A stretch of 64,000 nt of DNA from Actinocatenispora comari (GTDB lineage: Bacteria; Actinomycetota; Actinomycetes; Mycobacteriales; Micromonosporaceae), in NCBI RefSeq assembly GCF_017312725.1, contig NZ_BOPO01000024.1, positions 1 through 64,000 on the forward strand, in the 5' to 3' direction. Below are positions 33,421 to 42,483 of the stretch, in pieces; within the stretch, counting starts at the first letter, position 1, and each line of letters opens with the position of its first letter. The position numbers and the translations under genes were made by a program. The notes beneath the pieces are model-generated. The model ran no database searches, was not told where the DNA came from, and worked only from the letters and a program-made list of their open reading frames with translations.

Positions 33421-33744
33421 TCACTTCTTCGGTTCGGGGCACACGTAGATGTCGTCGTCGCGGATCTCGACCGGGTAGACCGGCACCGGCTCGGTGGCCG
33501 GCAGCCCGGTCGGCGCACCGGTGCGCAGGTCGAAGCGGGAGCCGTGCAGCCAGCACTCCAACGTGCAGCCCTCGATCTCCCCCTCGCTCAGCGGCACCTC
33601 GGCGTGCGAGCACACGTCGCGGATCGCGTACACCTCGCCGTTGTCGGTGTGCACCACCGCGATCGGCTCGTCGTCGATGTCGACGTGCACCGCGGTGCCC
33701 TTCTCGATCTCGTCGAGGCCGCAGATGCGCAGGTAGTCGGCCAT
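33421..33744 (-). CDS. Rieske-type ferredoxin of the suf operon
   Basis: A 107-residue single-domain Rieske [2Fe-2S] protein, like the ferredoxin subunits of non-haem iron dioxygenases. Cluster ligands are C45-S-H47 and C64-W-L-H67 in CSHAEVPL and CTLECWLHGSRFD. It is regularly found between sufD and sufC in actinobacterial suf operons, where it may be an electron donor or a client for assembly; the exact role is not established. ATG at 33744 directly follows the SufD stop; a GTG three codons upstream would overlap SufD. Confidence 0.93.
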   Translation of the reverse strand: MADYLRICGLDEIEKGTAVHVDIDDEPIAVVHTDNGEVYAIRDVCSHAEVPLSEGEIEGCTLECWLHGSRFDLRTGAPTGLPATEPVPVYPVEIRDDDIYVCPEPKK

Positions 33745-33745
33745 C

Positions 33746-34939
33746 TCAGGCACCGGCCCTGGTCAGCCGCTGGTCGATCTCGCCCTCCAGCCGCTCGCGC
33801 AGCTCGCCGGCCGGGATCTTCTCCAGCAGTTCGACGAAGAAGCCGCGGACCACCAGCCGCCGCGCGGACAGCTCGTCGATGCCGCGCGACATCAGGTAGA
33901 ACAGGTGCTCGTCCTCGAACCGACCGGTGGCGCTGGCGTGCCCGGCGCCGACGATCTCGCCGGTCTCGATCTCCAGGTTCGGCACCGAGTCGGCCCGCGC
34001 GCCGTCGGTGAGCACCAGGTTCCGGTTCACCTCGTACGTGTCGGTGCCGGTGGCGTTCGCCCCGATCAGCACGTCGCCGACCCAGACGGTGTGCGCGTCG
34101 GCGCCCTGCAGCGCGCCGCGGTAGGTGACCCGGCTGCGGCAGTCGTTGACCTGGTGCTCGACGAACTGGCGGTGTTCGAGGTGCTGCCCACCGTCGGCGA
34201 AGTAGACCCCGTAGGCCTCCAGGTCGCCACCCGGCCCCGCGTACTCCACCGAGACGTACTGCCGGACCAGGTCACCGCCGAGGTTGACGGCCACGTGCAC
34301 GGCCCGGGCGTCCCGGCCCAGCCGCAGCTTCTGGTGCTGCGCCTGCACCGCGTCGCCGGCCCAGTCGGCCACCCACACCAGGGTCAGCCTGGCGCCGTCA
34401 CCGACCACCACCTCGACGTTGTCGGCGTGGGTGGTGCTGCCGGTCTGGTCCACGATCAGGGTCACCTCGGCCAGCGCACCGACCTCGATGAAGGTGTGCC
34501 CGAACGACGCACCGTCGGCGCCGGCACCGGTCAGCCGCACCGTCACCGGCTCGGCGACCACCGCCTCGGCCGCCACGTCGACGACCAGCGTCTCGGTCGA
34601 CCGCTGGTAGGCCAGCGCGCTGATCCGGTCGAACGGGGTCAGCACGGAGCCCTTGCGCGGTTCGTCGGACACCCGGCGGATGGTCACCCCGGCCGGCGGC
34701 TCGTCGAACCGCGCGGCCGGCGGCGTGCCACCGTCGGCGAAGGTGTCGTCGGTCAACCCGCGCAGCCGCTTGATCGGGGTGAACCGCCACTCCTCCTCGC
34801 GGCCGGTCACCGCCGGGAAGTCGGCCACCGCGAACGAGCGCAGTGCCTGTGCCTTGGTCTCCGCCGGCTTGGTCGCGGCCACCGCCGCCTCGCCCCCGTG
34901 GCTGTGCGGGCGCGACACGACGGGTACGTCAGTCGTCAT
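33746..34939 (-). CDS. sufD: SufD scaffold subunit
   Basis: A 397-residue SufD protein, paralogue of SufB, forming the SufBC2D complex. The N-terminal helical part has GREEEWRFTPIKRLRGL. The long right-handed beta-helix spans about residues 120-330. The C-terminal helical segment [35 protein letters not shown] holds the conserved His that matches the SufD cluster-site residue. ATG at 34939 is used; a TTG seven codons earlier (34960) is less likely. A 120-bp gap to SufB upstream has no clear signal. Confidence 0.95.
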   Translation of the reverse strand: MTTDVPVVSRPHSHGGEAAVAATKPAETKAQALRSFAVADFPAVTGREEEWRFTPIKRLRGLTDDTFADGGTPPAARFDEPPAGVTIRRVSDEPRKGSVLTPFDRISALAYQRSTETLVVDVAAEAVVAEPVTVRLTGAGADGASFGHTFIEVGALAEVTLIVDQTGSTTHADNVEVVVGDGARLTLVWVADWAGDAVQAQHQKLRLGRDARAVHVAVNLGGDLVRQYVSVEYAGPGGDLEAYGVYFADGGQHLEHRQFVEHQVNDCRSRVTYRGALQGADAHTVWVGDVLIGANATGTDTYEVNRNLVLTDGARADSVPNLEIETGEIVGAGHASATGRFEDEHLFYLMSRGIDELSARRLVVRGFFVELLEKIPAGELRERLEGEIDQRLTRAGA

Positions 34940-35061
34940 CGTGCGAGTGTTCTCCTGCAATTCGTGGCCCGTACGGGCTCAGCTGGTCAGCATGGGTCGC
35001 GCCGGAGGCACCGCACCCCCGGCCGGCACGGCGCGCGGCGCCGACCGGGGCATCGGACCGG

Positions 35062-36519
35062 TCAGCCGACGGCGCCTTCCATCTGCATCTCGATCAGCCG
35101 GTTGAGCTCCAGTGCGTACTCCATCGGCAGCTCCTTGGCGATCGGCTCGATGAAGCCGCGGACGATCATCGCCATCGCCTCGTCCTCGGTCATGCCCCGG
35201 CTCATCAGGTAGAAGAGCTGGTCCTCGCTGACCTTGGACACCGTCGCCTCGTGGCCCATCTGCACGTCGTCCTCGCGCACGTCCACGTACGGGTAGGTGT
35301 CGGACCGGGAGATCGCGTCCACCAGCAGCGCGTCGCACTTGACCGTGCTCTTCGACTGCTCGGAGCCCTCCAGCACCTGCACCAGCCCGCGGTACGAGGT
35401 GCGACCGCCGCCACGCGCGATCGACTTGGAGATGATCGTCGAGGACGTGTTCGGCGCCTGGTGCACCATCTTCGCGCCGGCGTCCTGGTGCTGACCCTCG
35501 CCGGCCATCGCGACCGACAGCACCTCGCCCTTGGCGTGCTCGCCGAGCAGGTAGACCGACGGGTACTTCATCGTCACCTTGGAGCCGAGGTTGCCGTCGA
35601 TCCACTCCATCGTCGCGCCCTCCTCGCAGGTGGCGCGCTTGGTGACCAGGTTGTAGACGTTGGTCGACCAGTTCTGGATGGTGGTGTAGCGGCAGCGGGC
35701 GCCCTTCTTGACGATGATCTCCACGACCGCCGAGTGCAGCGAGTCGGACTGGTAGATCGGCGCCGTGCAGCCCTCGACGTAGTGCACGTAGGCGTCCTCG
35801 TCGACGATGATCAGCGTGCGCTCGAACTGGCCCATGTTCTCGGTGTTGATCCGGAAGTAGGCCTGCAGCGGGATCTCCACGTGCACGCCCTTCGGCACGT
35901 AGATGAACGAGCCACCGGACCACACCGCCGTGTTCAGCGCGGCGAACTTGTTGTCGCCGGCCGGGATGACGGTGCCGAAGTACTCCTCGAACAGCTCCGG
36001 GTGCTCCTTGAGGCCGGTGTCGGTGTCCAGGAACAGGACACCCTGCTCCTCCAGGTCCTCCCGGATCTTGTGGTACACGACCTCCGACTCGTACTGCGCG
36101 GCCACACCGGCGATCAGCCGCTGCTTCTCCGCCTCCGGGATGCCGAGCCGGTCGTAGGTGTTCTTGATGTCCGCCGGCAGCTCGTCCCAGGTGGTCGCCT
36201 GCTTCTCGGTGGAACGCACGAAGTACTTGATGTTGTCGAAGTCGATGCCGGACAGGTCGGCACCCCAGTTCGGCATGGGCTTGCGGCCGAACAGCTTCAG
36301 GCCCTTGAGCCGCCGGGAGAGCATCCACTCCGGCTCGCTCTTCTTCGCCGAGATGTCGCGCACCACGGCCTCGGACAGACCACGCTTCGCCGCCGCGCCG
36401 GCCGCGTCCGAGTCGGCCCAGCCGTACTGGTAGCGGCCGATCCGCTCGAGCTCCTCGGCCTGCGCGGCCATCGGGTCGAGCACCTGCTCCGGCGCCTGGT
36501 TGGTCGTCTCTGCCGTCAT
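35062..36519 (-). CDS. sufB: SufB scaffold subunit
   Basis: A 485-residue SufB, the main Fe-S assembly scaffold. The N-terminal [12 protein letters not shown] and [22 protein letters not shown] are conserved. The beta-helix core runs over about residues 150-400, including [27 protein letters not shown] and [17 protein letters not shown]. The C-terminal [30 protein letters not shown] is diagnostic. No intein interrupts it, unlike many mycobacterial SufB genes. The ATG at 36519 overlaps the SufR stop (ATGA) and has GAGG five bases upstream. Expression should follow SufR control. Confidence 0.97.
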   Translation of the reverse strand: MTAETTNQAPEQVLDPMAAQAEELERIGRYQYGWADSDAAGAAAKRGLSEAVVRDISAKKSEPEWMLSRRLKGLKLFGRKPMPNWGADLSGIDFDNIKYFVRSTEKQATTWDELPADIKNTYDRLGIPEAEKQRLIAGVAAQYESEVVYHKIREDLEEQGVLFLDTDTGLKEHPELFEEYFGTVIPAGDNKFAALNTAVWSGGSFIYVPKGVHVEIPLQAYFRINTENMGQFERTLIIVDEDAYVHYVEGCTAPIYQSDSLHSAVVEIIVKKGARCRYTTIQNWSTNVYNLVTKRATCEEGATMEWIDGNLGSKVTMKYPSVYLLGEHAKGEVLSVAMAGEGQHQDAGAKMVHQAPNTSSTIISKSIARGGGRTSYRGLVQVLEGSEQSKSTVKCDALLVDAISRSDTYPYVDVREDDVQMGHEATVSKVSEDQLFYLMSRGMTEDEAMAMIVRGFIEPIAKELPMEYALELNRLIEMQMEGAVG

Positions 36520-37436
36520 CGCATCCTCACCGGATTCGGATCATCACTGTCGGGTTCGGCCACACCGTCGGCGCGGCCTGCTGGTTCGACCGCGGCGCGG
36601 CCGGATCGTTCTGGTGCCACGACCGCCGGACGGTCTGGTGGTTCGACCGCCGGGCGCTCTGGTGGCACCGGGTCCGCGAGCGTGCGGGCACGGCGCGGAT
36701 CGGGAATGTAGGTGGTGCAGACCCCGTCGCCGTTGGCGATCGTGGCCAGCCGCTGCACGTGCGTGCCGACCAGGCGGCTGATCACCTGTGTCTCGGCCTC
36801 GCACAGCTGCGGGAACTCGGCCGCCACGTGCGCCACCGGGCAGTGGTGCTGGCACAGCTGCCCGCCGGCGGCCAGGGCCGAGGCGCTCGCCGCGTACCCC
36901 TCGCCGGACAGCGCGGTGGCCAGCGCGTTCGCCCGGGCGAGCGGATCGTCACCGGCGTCCTCCATGGCCGCGCGGCAGCTGTCCTCCAGCGCCGCCACCT
37001 GCTGGGCGACGAACGCGGAGACCGCGTCGGCGCCGCCGGAGGCGTAGATCCAGCGCAGCGCGGCGGCGGCCAGGTCGTCGTAGGTGTGCGGGCCGCAGCT
37101 GCCCCGACCGGAGTCGGTGAGCACGAACTCGCGGGCCGGCCGACCGCGCCGGCGCCGGCCCCGGATCACCCGGTCCCGGTCGGCGACCAGGCCGTCGGCG
37201 AGCATCGCGTCCAGGTGGCGGCGGATGGCGGCCGGACTGACCCCGAGCTCGGCGCCGAGCTCGGCGGCGGTCAGCGCGCCGCGCTCCAGCAGCAGCCGGG
37301 TGACCGCGTCACGGGTGCGGCCGTCCCGGGCGCGTGCGTCACCGACGGTGTCGCCGGGCCGACCGGCAGACCGTGGCTCCGGCACACCGCCCGCACGCGC
37401 CCCGAGATCCGGGGTCGAGCTGGCCGCGTTTTTCAC
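36516..37436 (-). CDS. sufR: SufR, Fe-S-binding repressor of the suf operon
   Basis: A regulator of about 306 residues. The winged helix is at about 42-110 ([39 protein letters not shown], then [16 protein letters not shown]). The likely cluster ligands follow SufR spacing: C195-x3-C199-x12-C212 in [23 protein letters not shown]. Holo-SufR represses suf, and cluster loss relieves it. The C-terminal tail is a Pro/Ala-rich eight-residue repeat ([21 protein letters not shown]) from 24-bp DNA repeats. GTG at 37436 is taken as start. An ACACT-N5-TGTGA box overlaps it, so the gene should autoregulate. Confidence 0.9.
   Translation of the reverse strand: MKNAASSTPDLGARAGGVPEPRSAGRPGDTVGDARARDGRTRDAVTRLLLERGALTAAELGAELGVSPAAIRRHLDAMLADGLVADRDRVIRGRRRRGRPAREFVLTDSGRGSCGPHTYDDLAAAALRWIYASGGADAVSAFVAQQVAALEDSCRAAMEDAGDDPLARANALATALSGEGYAASASALAAGGQLCQHHCPVAHVAAEFPQLCEAETQVISRLVGTHVQRLATIANGDGVCTTYIPDPRRARTLADPVPPERPAVEPPDRPAVVAPERSGRAAVEPAGRADGVAEPDSDDPNPVRMR
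36610..36681 (-). repeat. 24-bp tandem repeats inside the 3' end of sufR
   Basis: Units at 36610-36633 and 36634-36657, with a partial unit after 36658, share TCTGGTGG and CGACCGCCGG. Because 24 bp is eight codons, the array keeps frame and encodes the Pro/Ala-rich tail of SufR. It is another gene-end array, here inside the coding sequence. Confidence 0.65.
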
Positions 37437-37447
37437 AACATCAGTGT
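37433..37447 (-). promoter_or_regulatory. SufR-type operator ACACT-N5-TGTGA
   Basis: On the minus strand ACACT-GATGT-TGTGA reads through the proposed GTG of sufR; on a wider view TCACA-N7-TGTGA is a perfect inverted repeat (37433-37449). As I recall, ACACT-N5-TGTGA is the motif described for SufR of Mycobacterium tuberculosis, so the match in the expected place is strong. The overlap with the start codon suggests repression by blocking initiation, or a slightly different start. Confidence 0.8.
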
Positions 37448-37595
37448 GACGTATTTCAGGGGGCCGGTGCAAACAGGGGTGGCGGTGAAACATGACACGA
37501 AGCCGAGCCTTACCTCAATTCACGCTCATCCGGCCGGCGACCAGCGCGCACACCCCGTCTACGACGCGTAGAACGTCCGCGCCTACGATGGCCGG

Positions 37596-38546
37596 GTGAG
37601 TCTGGAACGGGTGCGGGTCTCGGCCGCCACGGTGCGTCGACTGGCCCTCACGACGGTGGCACTCAACGTCGTCCTGGTGGTCACCGGCGGGGCGGTGCGG
37701 CTGACCGGTTCCGGCCTCGGTTGCCCGACCTGGCCGAAATGCACCGATGCGTCCTACCACAACACCCCGGCGTACGGCATCCACGGCTACATCGAGTTCG
37801 GCAACCGGCTGCTCACCTTCGTTCTGGTCGCCGCGGTGGTGCTGACGTTCCTCGCGGCGCTGGTGGCCAACCCACGGCGGCGCTCGGTGATCTGGCTGTC
37901 GGTGCTGTCCGGCGCGACCATCCCGGCCCAGGCGGTGCTCGGCGGCATGACCGTGCTGACCGACCTCAACCCGTACGTGGTGGCCGCGCACTTCCTGTTC
38001 ACCGTGCTGATCATCGCCATCGCGTACTGGCTGTGGAAGCGCAGCCGGGAGGGCGACGAGCCGGCGCAGACGCTGGTCCGGTCGCCGCTGCGCGGGCTGA
38101 CCATGCTGCTCGCCGGGCTGACCGTCGCGGTGCTCACCATCGGCACCGTGGTCACCGGCTCCGGGCCGCACGCCGGCGACCAGCACGCCCGCCGTACCGG
38201 GCTGGACCCGGGCATGGTGGCCCAGCTGCACGCCGACTCGGTGATGCTGCTGATCGGGGCGAGCGTCGCGGCCTGGTTCGCGTTCCGGGCGACCCGCGCG
38301 CCGGCGGCGGTGCAGCGCGCCGCGGTGACGTTGATCGCCGTCGAGCTGGCGCAGGGCGTGATCGGGTTCGTGCAGTACTTCACCCACCTGCCGATCGTGC
38401 TGGTCGGGCTGCACATGGCCGGCGCGGCCGCGGTGTGGCTCGCCGCGCTGGTCCTGCTGTTCGCCACCCGCAGCCGCGGCCCGGCGCCGGAGCCGGTGAC
38501 GGTGACCGGCCCGGAGGTGGTCCCGCCCGACTCGGTGCCCGCCTGA
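37596..38546 (+). CDS. ctaA: Haem A synthase (CtaA)
   Basis: A 316-residue, eight-helix membrane enzyme that oxidises the C8 methyl of haem O to haem A for aa3-type cytochrome oxidase. Conserved points: TGGAVRLTGSGLGCPTWPKC with the paired Cys and the Glu/Gln region, HGYIEFGNRLLTF with helix His and Glu, NPYVVAAHFLFT, then in the second half MVAQLHADSVML and VGLHMAGAAAVWL with the second His pair. GTG at 37596 is the likely start. It is divergent from the suf operon. Its usual partner ctaB lies 9 kb away, on the opposite strand, separated by an inserted block. Confidence 0.94.
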   Translation: MSLERVRVSAATVRRLALTTVALNVVLVVTGGAVRLTGSGLGCPTWPKCTDASYHNTPAYGIHGYIEFGNRLLTFVLVAAVVLTFLAALVANPRRRSVIWLSVLSGATIPAQAVLGGMTVLTDLNPYVVAAHFLFTVLIIAIAYWLWKRSREGDEPAQTLVRSPLRGLTMLLAGLTVAVLTIGTVVTGSGPHAGDQHARRTGLDPGMVAQLHADSVMLLIGASVAAWFAFRATRAPAAVQRAAVTLIAVELAQGVIGFVQYFTHLPIVLVGLHMAGAAAVWLAALVLLFATRSRGPAPEPVTVTGPEVVPPDSVPA

Positions 38547-38718
38547 GACAGGCCGACACCGCAGGTCATCGCGGCGTCGCGGTACGAATCGAGGCATCGT
38601 CACCCGGCCTGGAACACCGCGGGTGGCAACGTATAACGTGTCGGAGCCGACGGGATCGGCCGGCGACTGCCGGTACCGGGCCGCGGTGATGGCGATCGAT
38701 CTGCCGGGGAGGGCGCAG

Positions 38719-41142
38719 GTGGCGGACGACCACAGCGGCGAGCACGTCGGTACGGGCGGGGAAGCTCGCCGGTTGGCCGGTGCGCACGTCTTGCTCACCG
38801 GGGCGACCGGCTTCCTGGGTCAGGCGACCCTGGAGAAGCTGCTGTCCGACTATCCGGACACGCGCGTCTCGGTGCTGATCCGGCGCAAGGGCAGCACGCC
38901 CGCCGTGGCACGGCTGGACAGCATGCTGCGCAAGCCGGTGTTCAACACCTGGCGCGAGCGGGTCGGCGAGGACGAGGCGGCCCGGATCGCGGCCGAGCGC
39001 GTCGACGTGGTCGAGGGCGACCTGGGCGGCAACCCGCCGAGCCTGCCCGACGACCTGGACGTGGTGATCCACTGCGCGTCCACGGTGTCGTTCGATCCGC
39101 CGATCGACGAGGCCTTCCGGACCAACGTGTCCGGCGTGGTCAACCTCTACCAGGCGATCGCGGCGACCGGCACCAGCCCGCACGTGGTGCACATCTCGAC
39201 CGCGTACGTGGCCGGCGCCCGCAAGGGCGTGGTGCCCGAGGCGTCGCTGGACCACACCGTCGACTGGCAGACCGAGCTGGCCTCGGCGCTGGCCGCGCGG
39301 GACGAGGTGGAGCGCGACTCGCGCCGGCCGGAGGCGCTGCGCAAGGCGCTCGCCGAGGCCCGCGAGGAGCACGGCAAGGCCGGCCCGCAGTCGGCCGCGC
39401 TGGCCGCCGAGGAGGCCCGCAAGGAGTGGGTGTCCAAGCGACTGATCGACTACGGCCGGCTGCGCGCGCAGAGCCTCGGCTGGCCGGACGTGTACACGTT
39501 CACCAAGGCGCTGGGCGAGCGCGCCGCCGAGCAGCTGTGGGCCGGCGCCGGCCACCGGCTGACCGTGGTGCGGCCGGCGATCGTGGAGAGCGCCCTGAAG
39601 TACCCGTTCCCCGGCTGGATCGACGGCTTCAAGATGGCCGACCCGATCATCCTGGCGTACGGGCGCGGCGTGCTGCAGGAGTTCCCCGGCCTGCCGGACG
39701 GCGTGCTCGACGTGATCCCGGTCGACCTGGTGGTCAACGCGACGCTGGCCGCCGCGACCGCGCCGACCGAGCCGGGCGAGGCACAGTACTTCCACGTCGG
39801 GTCCGGGCACTCCAACCCGCTGCCGATCCGGGAGATGTACCGGACCATCCGGGAGTACTTCGAGGCGCACCCGATGCCCGACGGCGGGCGCGGCGAGATC
39901 AAGGTGCCGCTCTGGACGTTCCCCGGTTCGCAGGCGGTGGAGCGGCTGCTGCGCACCGGCGAGCGGGCGACCGGCTTCGCCGAGTCGGCGCTGTTGAAGA
40001 TGCCCGCCTCGCCGCGCACCCGGGACTGGATGACCAAGGTCCACCGCAAGCAGCGCGAGCTGGAGTTCCTGCGCAAGTACTCCGACCTCTACGGGGTGTA
40101 CACCGAGGCCGAGGTCATCTACACCGACGACCGGCTGCTCGCGCTGCACGAGTCGCTGCCGGCCGACGAGCGGGAGCGGCACGGCTTCGATCCGCGCGTC
40201 ATCGACTGGGACTACTACCTCGAGGACGTGCACTACCCGGCGATCACCGCGGCGATGCGGGCGATCGGGTCGCGGCCCCGGTCGCGTAGCGTCGCCAAGC
40301 GCGAGACGCTGCCGGAGCGCACCGACGCGGTCGCGGTGTTCGACCTGGAGGGCACGGTCATCGCCTCCAACATGATCGAGGCGTACCTGTGGGCCCGGCT
40401 CGCCGGCCGCACCAAGTCCGGCTGGGTCGGCGAGCTGGCCGACCTCGCCACCTCGATGCCGAAGTACCTGCGGGCCGAGCGGCGCGACCGGGGCGACTTC
40501 GTCCGCACCTTCCTGCGCCGGTACGAGGGCGCCGACGAGCAGGCGCTGCGCCGGGTGGTGGCCGACCGGCTCGGTGACACGCTGCTGGCCCGGGCGCTGC
40601 CGGAGGCGGTCCGGCAGATCCGCCGGCACAAGGCCGCGGGGCACCGCACGCTGCTGATCACCGGCGCGATCGACATCCTGGTCGAGCCGCTGAACGGGCT
40701 GTTCGACGACATCGTGGCGAGCCGGCTGCACGTGGTGGACGGCCGGTTCACCGGCTACCTGGACGGGCCGCCGCTGGTCGGCGAGGCGCGGGCGGCGTTC
40801 CTGCGCCGCTACGCCCGGCTCAACGGGTTCGACCTGGCCAGGTCGTACGCCTACGGCGACAGCTTCTCCGACCGGCCGCTGCTGGAGGCGGTCGGTACCG
40901 CGAACGCGGTCAACCCCGACCCGAAGCTGTACCGGCACGCGAAGCGGAAGAAGTGGACAGTGCGCGAGTGGGGCAAGCACACCCGCGGCCCGGTGGAGGC
41001 GTTGATGGACGGCAGTCGCGACAGCCTGCTCGCCGGTAGTTGGGGGCAGGCCGCGGTGCTGCCGACCGGGACGAGCACCACCGCGCTGCCCGGCGCGCCG
41101 GTCCGATCGCTGCCCGCCGGCGGTTCGGAGGTGACCCGGTGA
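38719..41142 (+). CDS. Fusion of acyl-CoA/ACP reductase-like SDR and HAD-IB phosphatase
   Basis: An 807-residue two-domain protein. Residues about 20-400 form an NAD(P)-binding male-sterility/fatty-acyl-reductase-type extended SDR: TGATGFLG (27-34), HISTAYVAG, YTFTKALGE (Tyr-x-x-x-Lys) and VVRPAIVESALKYPFPGWIDG. Residues about 560-770 form a SerB-like HAD-IB domain: FDLEGTVIASN (the second acidic residue is Glu, not Asp), TLLITGAIDILVEP and YGDSFSDRPLLE. GTG 38719 is chosen because GGGGAGGG stands five bases upstream; GTG 38623 and ATG 38689 are alternatives. The stop overlaps the next gene (GTGA). Together with the downstream acyltransferase this points to lipid synthesis, for example alcohol or ether lipids. 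The true product is unknown. Confidence 0.85.
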   Translation: MADDHSGEHVGTGGEARRLAGAHVLLTGATGFLGQATLEKLLSDYPDTRVSVLIRRKGSTPAVARLDSMLRKPVFNTWRERVGEDEAARIAAERVDVVEGDLGGNPPSLPDDLDVVIHCASTVSFDPPIDEAFRTNVSGVVNLYQAIAATGTSPHVVHISTAYVAGARKGVVPEASLDHTVDWQTELASALAARDEVERDSRRPEALRKALAEAREEHGKAGPQSAALAAEEARKEWVSKRLIDYGRLRAQSLGWPDVYTFTKALGERAAEQLWAGAGHRLTVVRPAIVESALKYPFPGWIDGFKMADPIILAYGRGVLQEFPGLPDGVLDVIPVDLVVNATLAAATAPTEPGEAQYFHVGSGHSNPLPIREMYRTIREYFEAHPMPDGGRGEIKVPLWTFPGSQAVERLLRTGERATGFAESALLKMPASPRTRDWMTKVHRKQRELEFLRKYSDLYGVYTEAEVIYTDDRLLALHESLPADERERHGFDPRVIDWDYYLEDVHYPAITAAMRAIGSRPRSRSVAKRETLPERTDAVAVFDLEGTVIASNMIEAYLWARLAGRTKSGWVGELADLATSMPKYLRAERRDRGDFVRTFLRRYEGADEQALRRVVADRLGDTLLARALPEAVRQIRRHKAAGHRTLLITGAIDILVEPLNGLFDDIVASRLHVVDGRFTGYLDGPPLVGEARAAFLRRYARLNGFDLARSYAYGDSFSDRPLLEAVGTANAVNPDPKLYRHAKRKKWTVREWGKHTRGPVEALMDGSRDSLLAGSWGQAAVLPTGTSTTALPGAPVRSLPAGGSEVTR

Positions 41143-42404
41143 TCCTGGCGCTGGAATACCATCGCTCCGCGGCCCGGTACATCGCGACCCGCACCGCGAC
41201 CGGGACCAAGCTCGGCGGCCGGATGGCCGGCCTGCTGGTCGGCAACATGGCGCCGCTGCGGCTGACCAACAAGTCCGAGCCACGCCGGCCCAGCGACGAG
41301 TGGACCCGGCTCAAGCCGCTGCTGTCCGGCATCTGCGGCTCCGACCTGGGGCTGCTGTCCGGCTCGAACTCCCCGTACCTGTCGCCGATGATCTCGACGC
41401 CGTTCGTGCCCGGGCACGAGGTCGTCGCGGAGACCATGGACGAGCTGCCCGGCCTGCCGAAGGGCAGCCGGGTGGTGATGGACCCGGTGCTGTCCTGCCG
41501 GCCGCGCGGCGTCGAGCCGTGCGTCTGGTGCGCCACCGGCCGCGAGTCGCGCTGCGACCGGATCACCGGCGGCGCGGTGTCGTCCGGCCTGCAGACCGGG
41601 TACTGCGGCGACACCGGCGGCGGCTGGAGCAAGCAGTTCGTGGCACACGCGAGCCAGCTGCACCCGGTGCCGGACGAGCTGAGCAACGAGCGCGCGGTGC
41701 TGGTCGAGCCGATCGCCTGCGCGGTCCACTCGGTGCGCCGGGTGCACGTGCCGGCCGGCGCCTCGATCCTGCTGATCGGGGCCGGGACGGTCGGCCTGTT
41801 CACCCTGCTGGCGCTGCGCGAGTTCACCCAGGCCGGCCCGATCTACGTCGTCGCCAAGCACCGCCACCAGCGGGAACGTGCGATCCAGCTGGGCGCCACC
41901 GAGGTGTTCGAGCCGAAGCGGGCGGCCCGGGCGCTGCGCCGCGCCACCGGCGGTTCGCTGCAGCACCCGCAGATGGGTGCGGACTTCCTGCTCGGCGGCG
42001 CGGACATCGCGTTCGAGTGCACCGGCGGCACCGGCGGCCTGACCTCCGCGCTGCGGATGGTGCGAGCCGGCGGCACCGTGGTCGCCTCCGGCATCCCGGC
42101 CAGCGGCGTCGACCTGACCCCGCTGTGGTACCGGGAGCTGAGCCTGGTCGGCGCCTACGCCTCCGACCACGGCGGCCCGGAGAAGGTCACCGACGACGTG
42201 CCGAACGCGGCCGAGGAGCGTACCCGCGCCGACGGCCGGGCCGGTGACTTCACCGAGGCGGTGGCGCTGGCCGGTACCGCACCGCTGGACGGTTACGTGG
42301 ACGCGGTCTACTCGCTGAGCCAGTGGCGGGACGCGATCGGGCACGCCTTCGCGGCGGGCCGGCTCGGTACCGTCAAGGTCGCCTTCGCGCCGGGCCAGCA
42401 GTGA
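41139..42404 (+). CDS. Zinc-binding alcohol dehydrogenase (MDR family)
   Basis: A 421-residue medium-chain dehydrogenase. The catalytic zinc site reads LSGICGSDLG (C66) and FVPGHEVV (H93, E94). The structural zinc loop is VLSCRPRGVEPCVWCATGRESRC. The cofactor fold ILLIGAGTVGLFTLLALREF and a following basic residue (VVAKHRHQRERA) leave NAD or NADP open. N-terminal residues 1-50 are longer than usual, and a charged insertion occurs near residues 350-370. GTG at 41139 overlaps the stop of the reductase-HAD gene, so expression is coupled. It probably interconverts an alcohol and aldehyde or ketone in the same lipid pathway. Confidence 0.87.
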   Translation: MILALEYHRSAARYIATRTATGTKLGGRMAGLLVGNMAPLRLTNKSEPRRPSDEWTRLKPLLSGICGSDLGLLSGSNSPYLSPMISTPFVPGHEVVAETMDELPGLPKGSRVVMDPVLSCRPRGVEPCVWCATGRESRCDRITGGAVSSGLQTGYCGDTGGGWSKQFVAHASQLHPVPDELSNERAVLVEPIACAVHSVRRVHVPAGASILLIGAGTVGLFTLLALREFTQAGPIYVVAKHRHQRERAIQLGATEVFEPKRAARALRRATGGSLQHPQMGADFLLGGADIAFECTGGTGGLTSALRMVRAGGTVVASGIPASGVDLTPLWYRELSLVGAYASDHGGPEKVTDDVPNAAEERTRADGRAGDFTEAVALAGTAPLDGYVDAVYSLSQWRDAIGHAFAAGRLGTVKVAFAPGQQ

Positions 42405-42483
42405 CGGGGGCGGTCATGACGAAGGCGACGCGCACGGGCGCGATGGACACGACATTTGTTGGTACCCAACGGGAGGCTGCGGC

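Noticed and set aside
35062-36519. Intein in sufB
   Set aside because: The frame matches SufB from start to end at normal length; there is no insertion.
37433-37449. CRP site
   Set aside because: CRP sites read TGTGA-N6-TCACA. Here the order of halves is reversed (TCACA-N7-TGTGA), and the SufR reading fits better.
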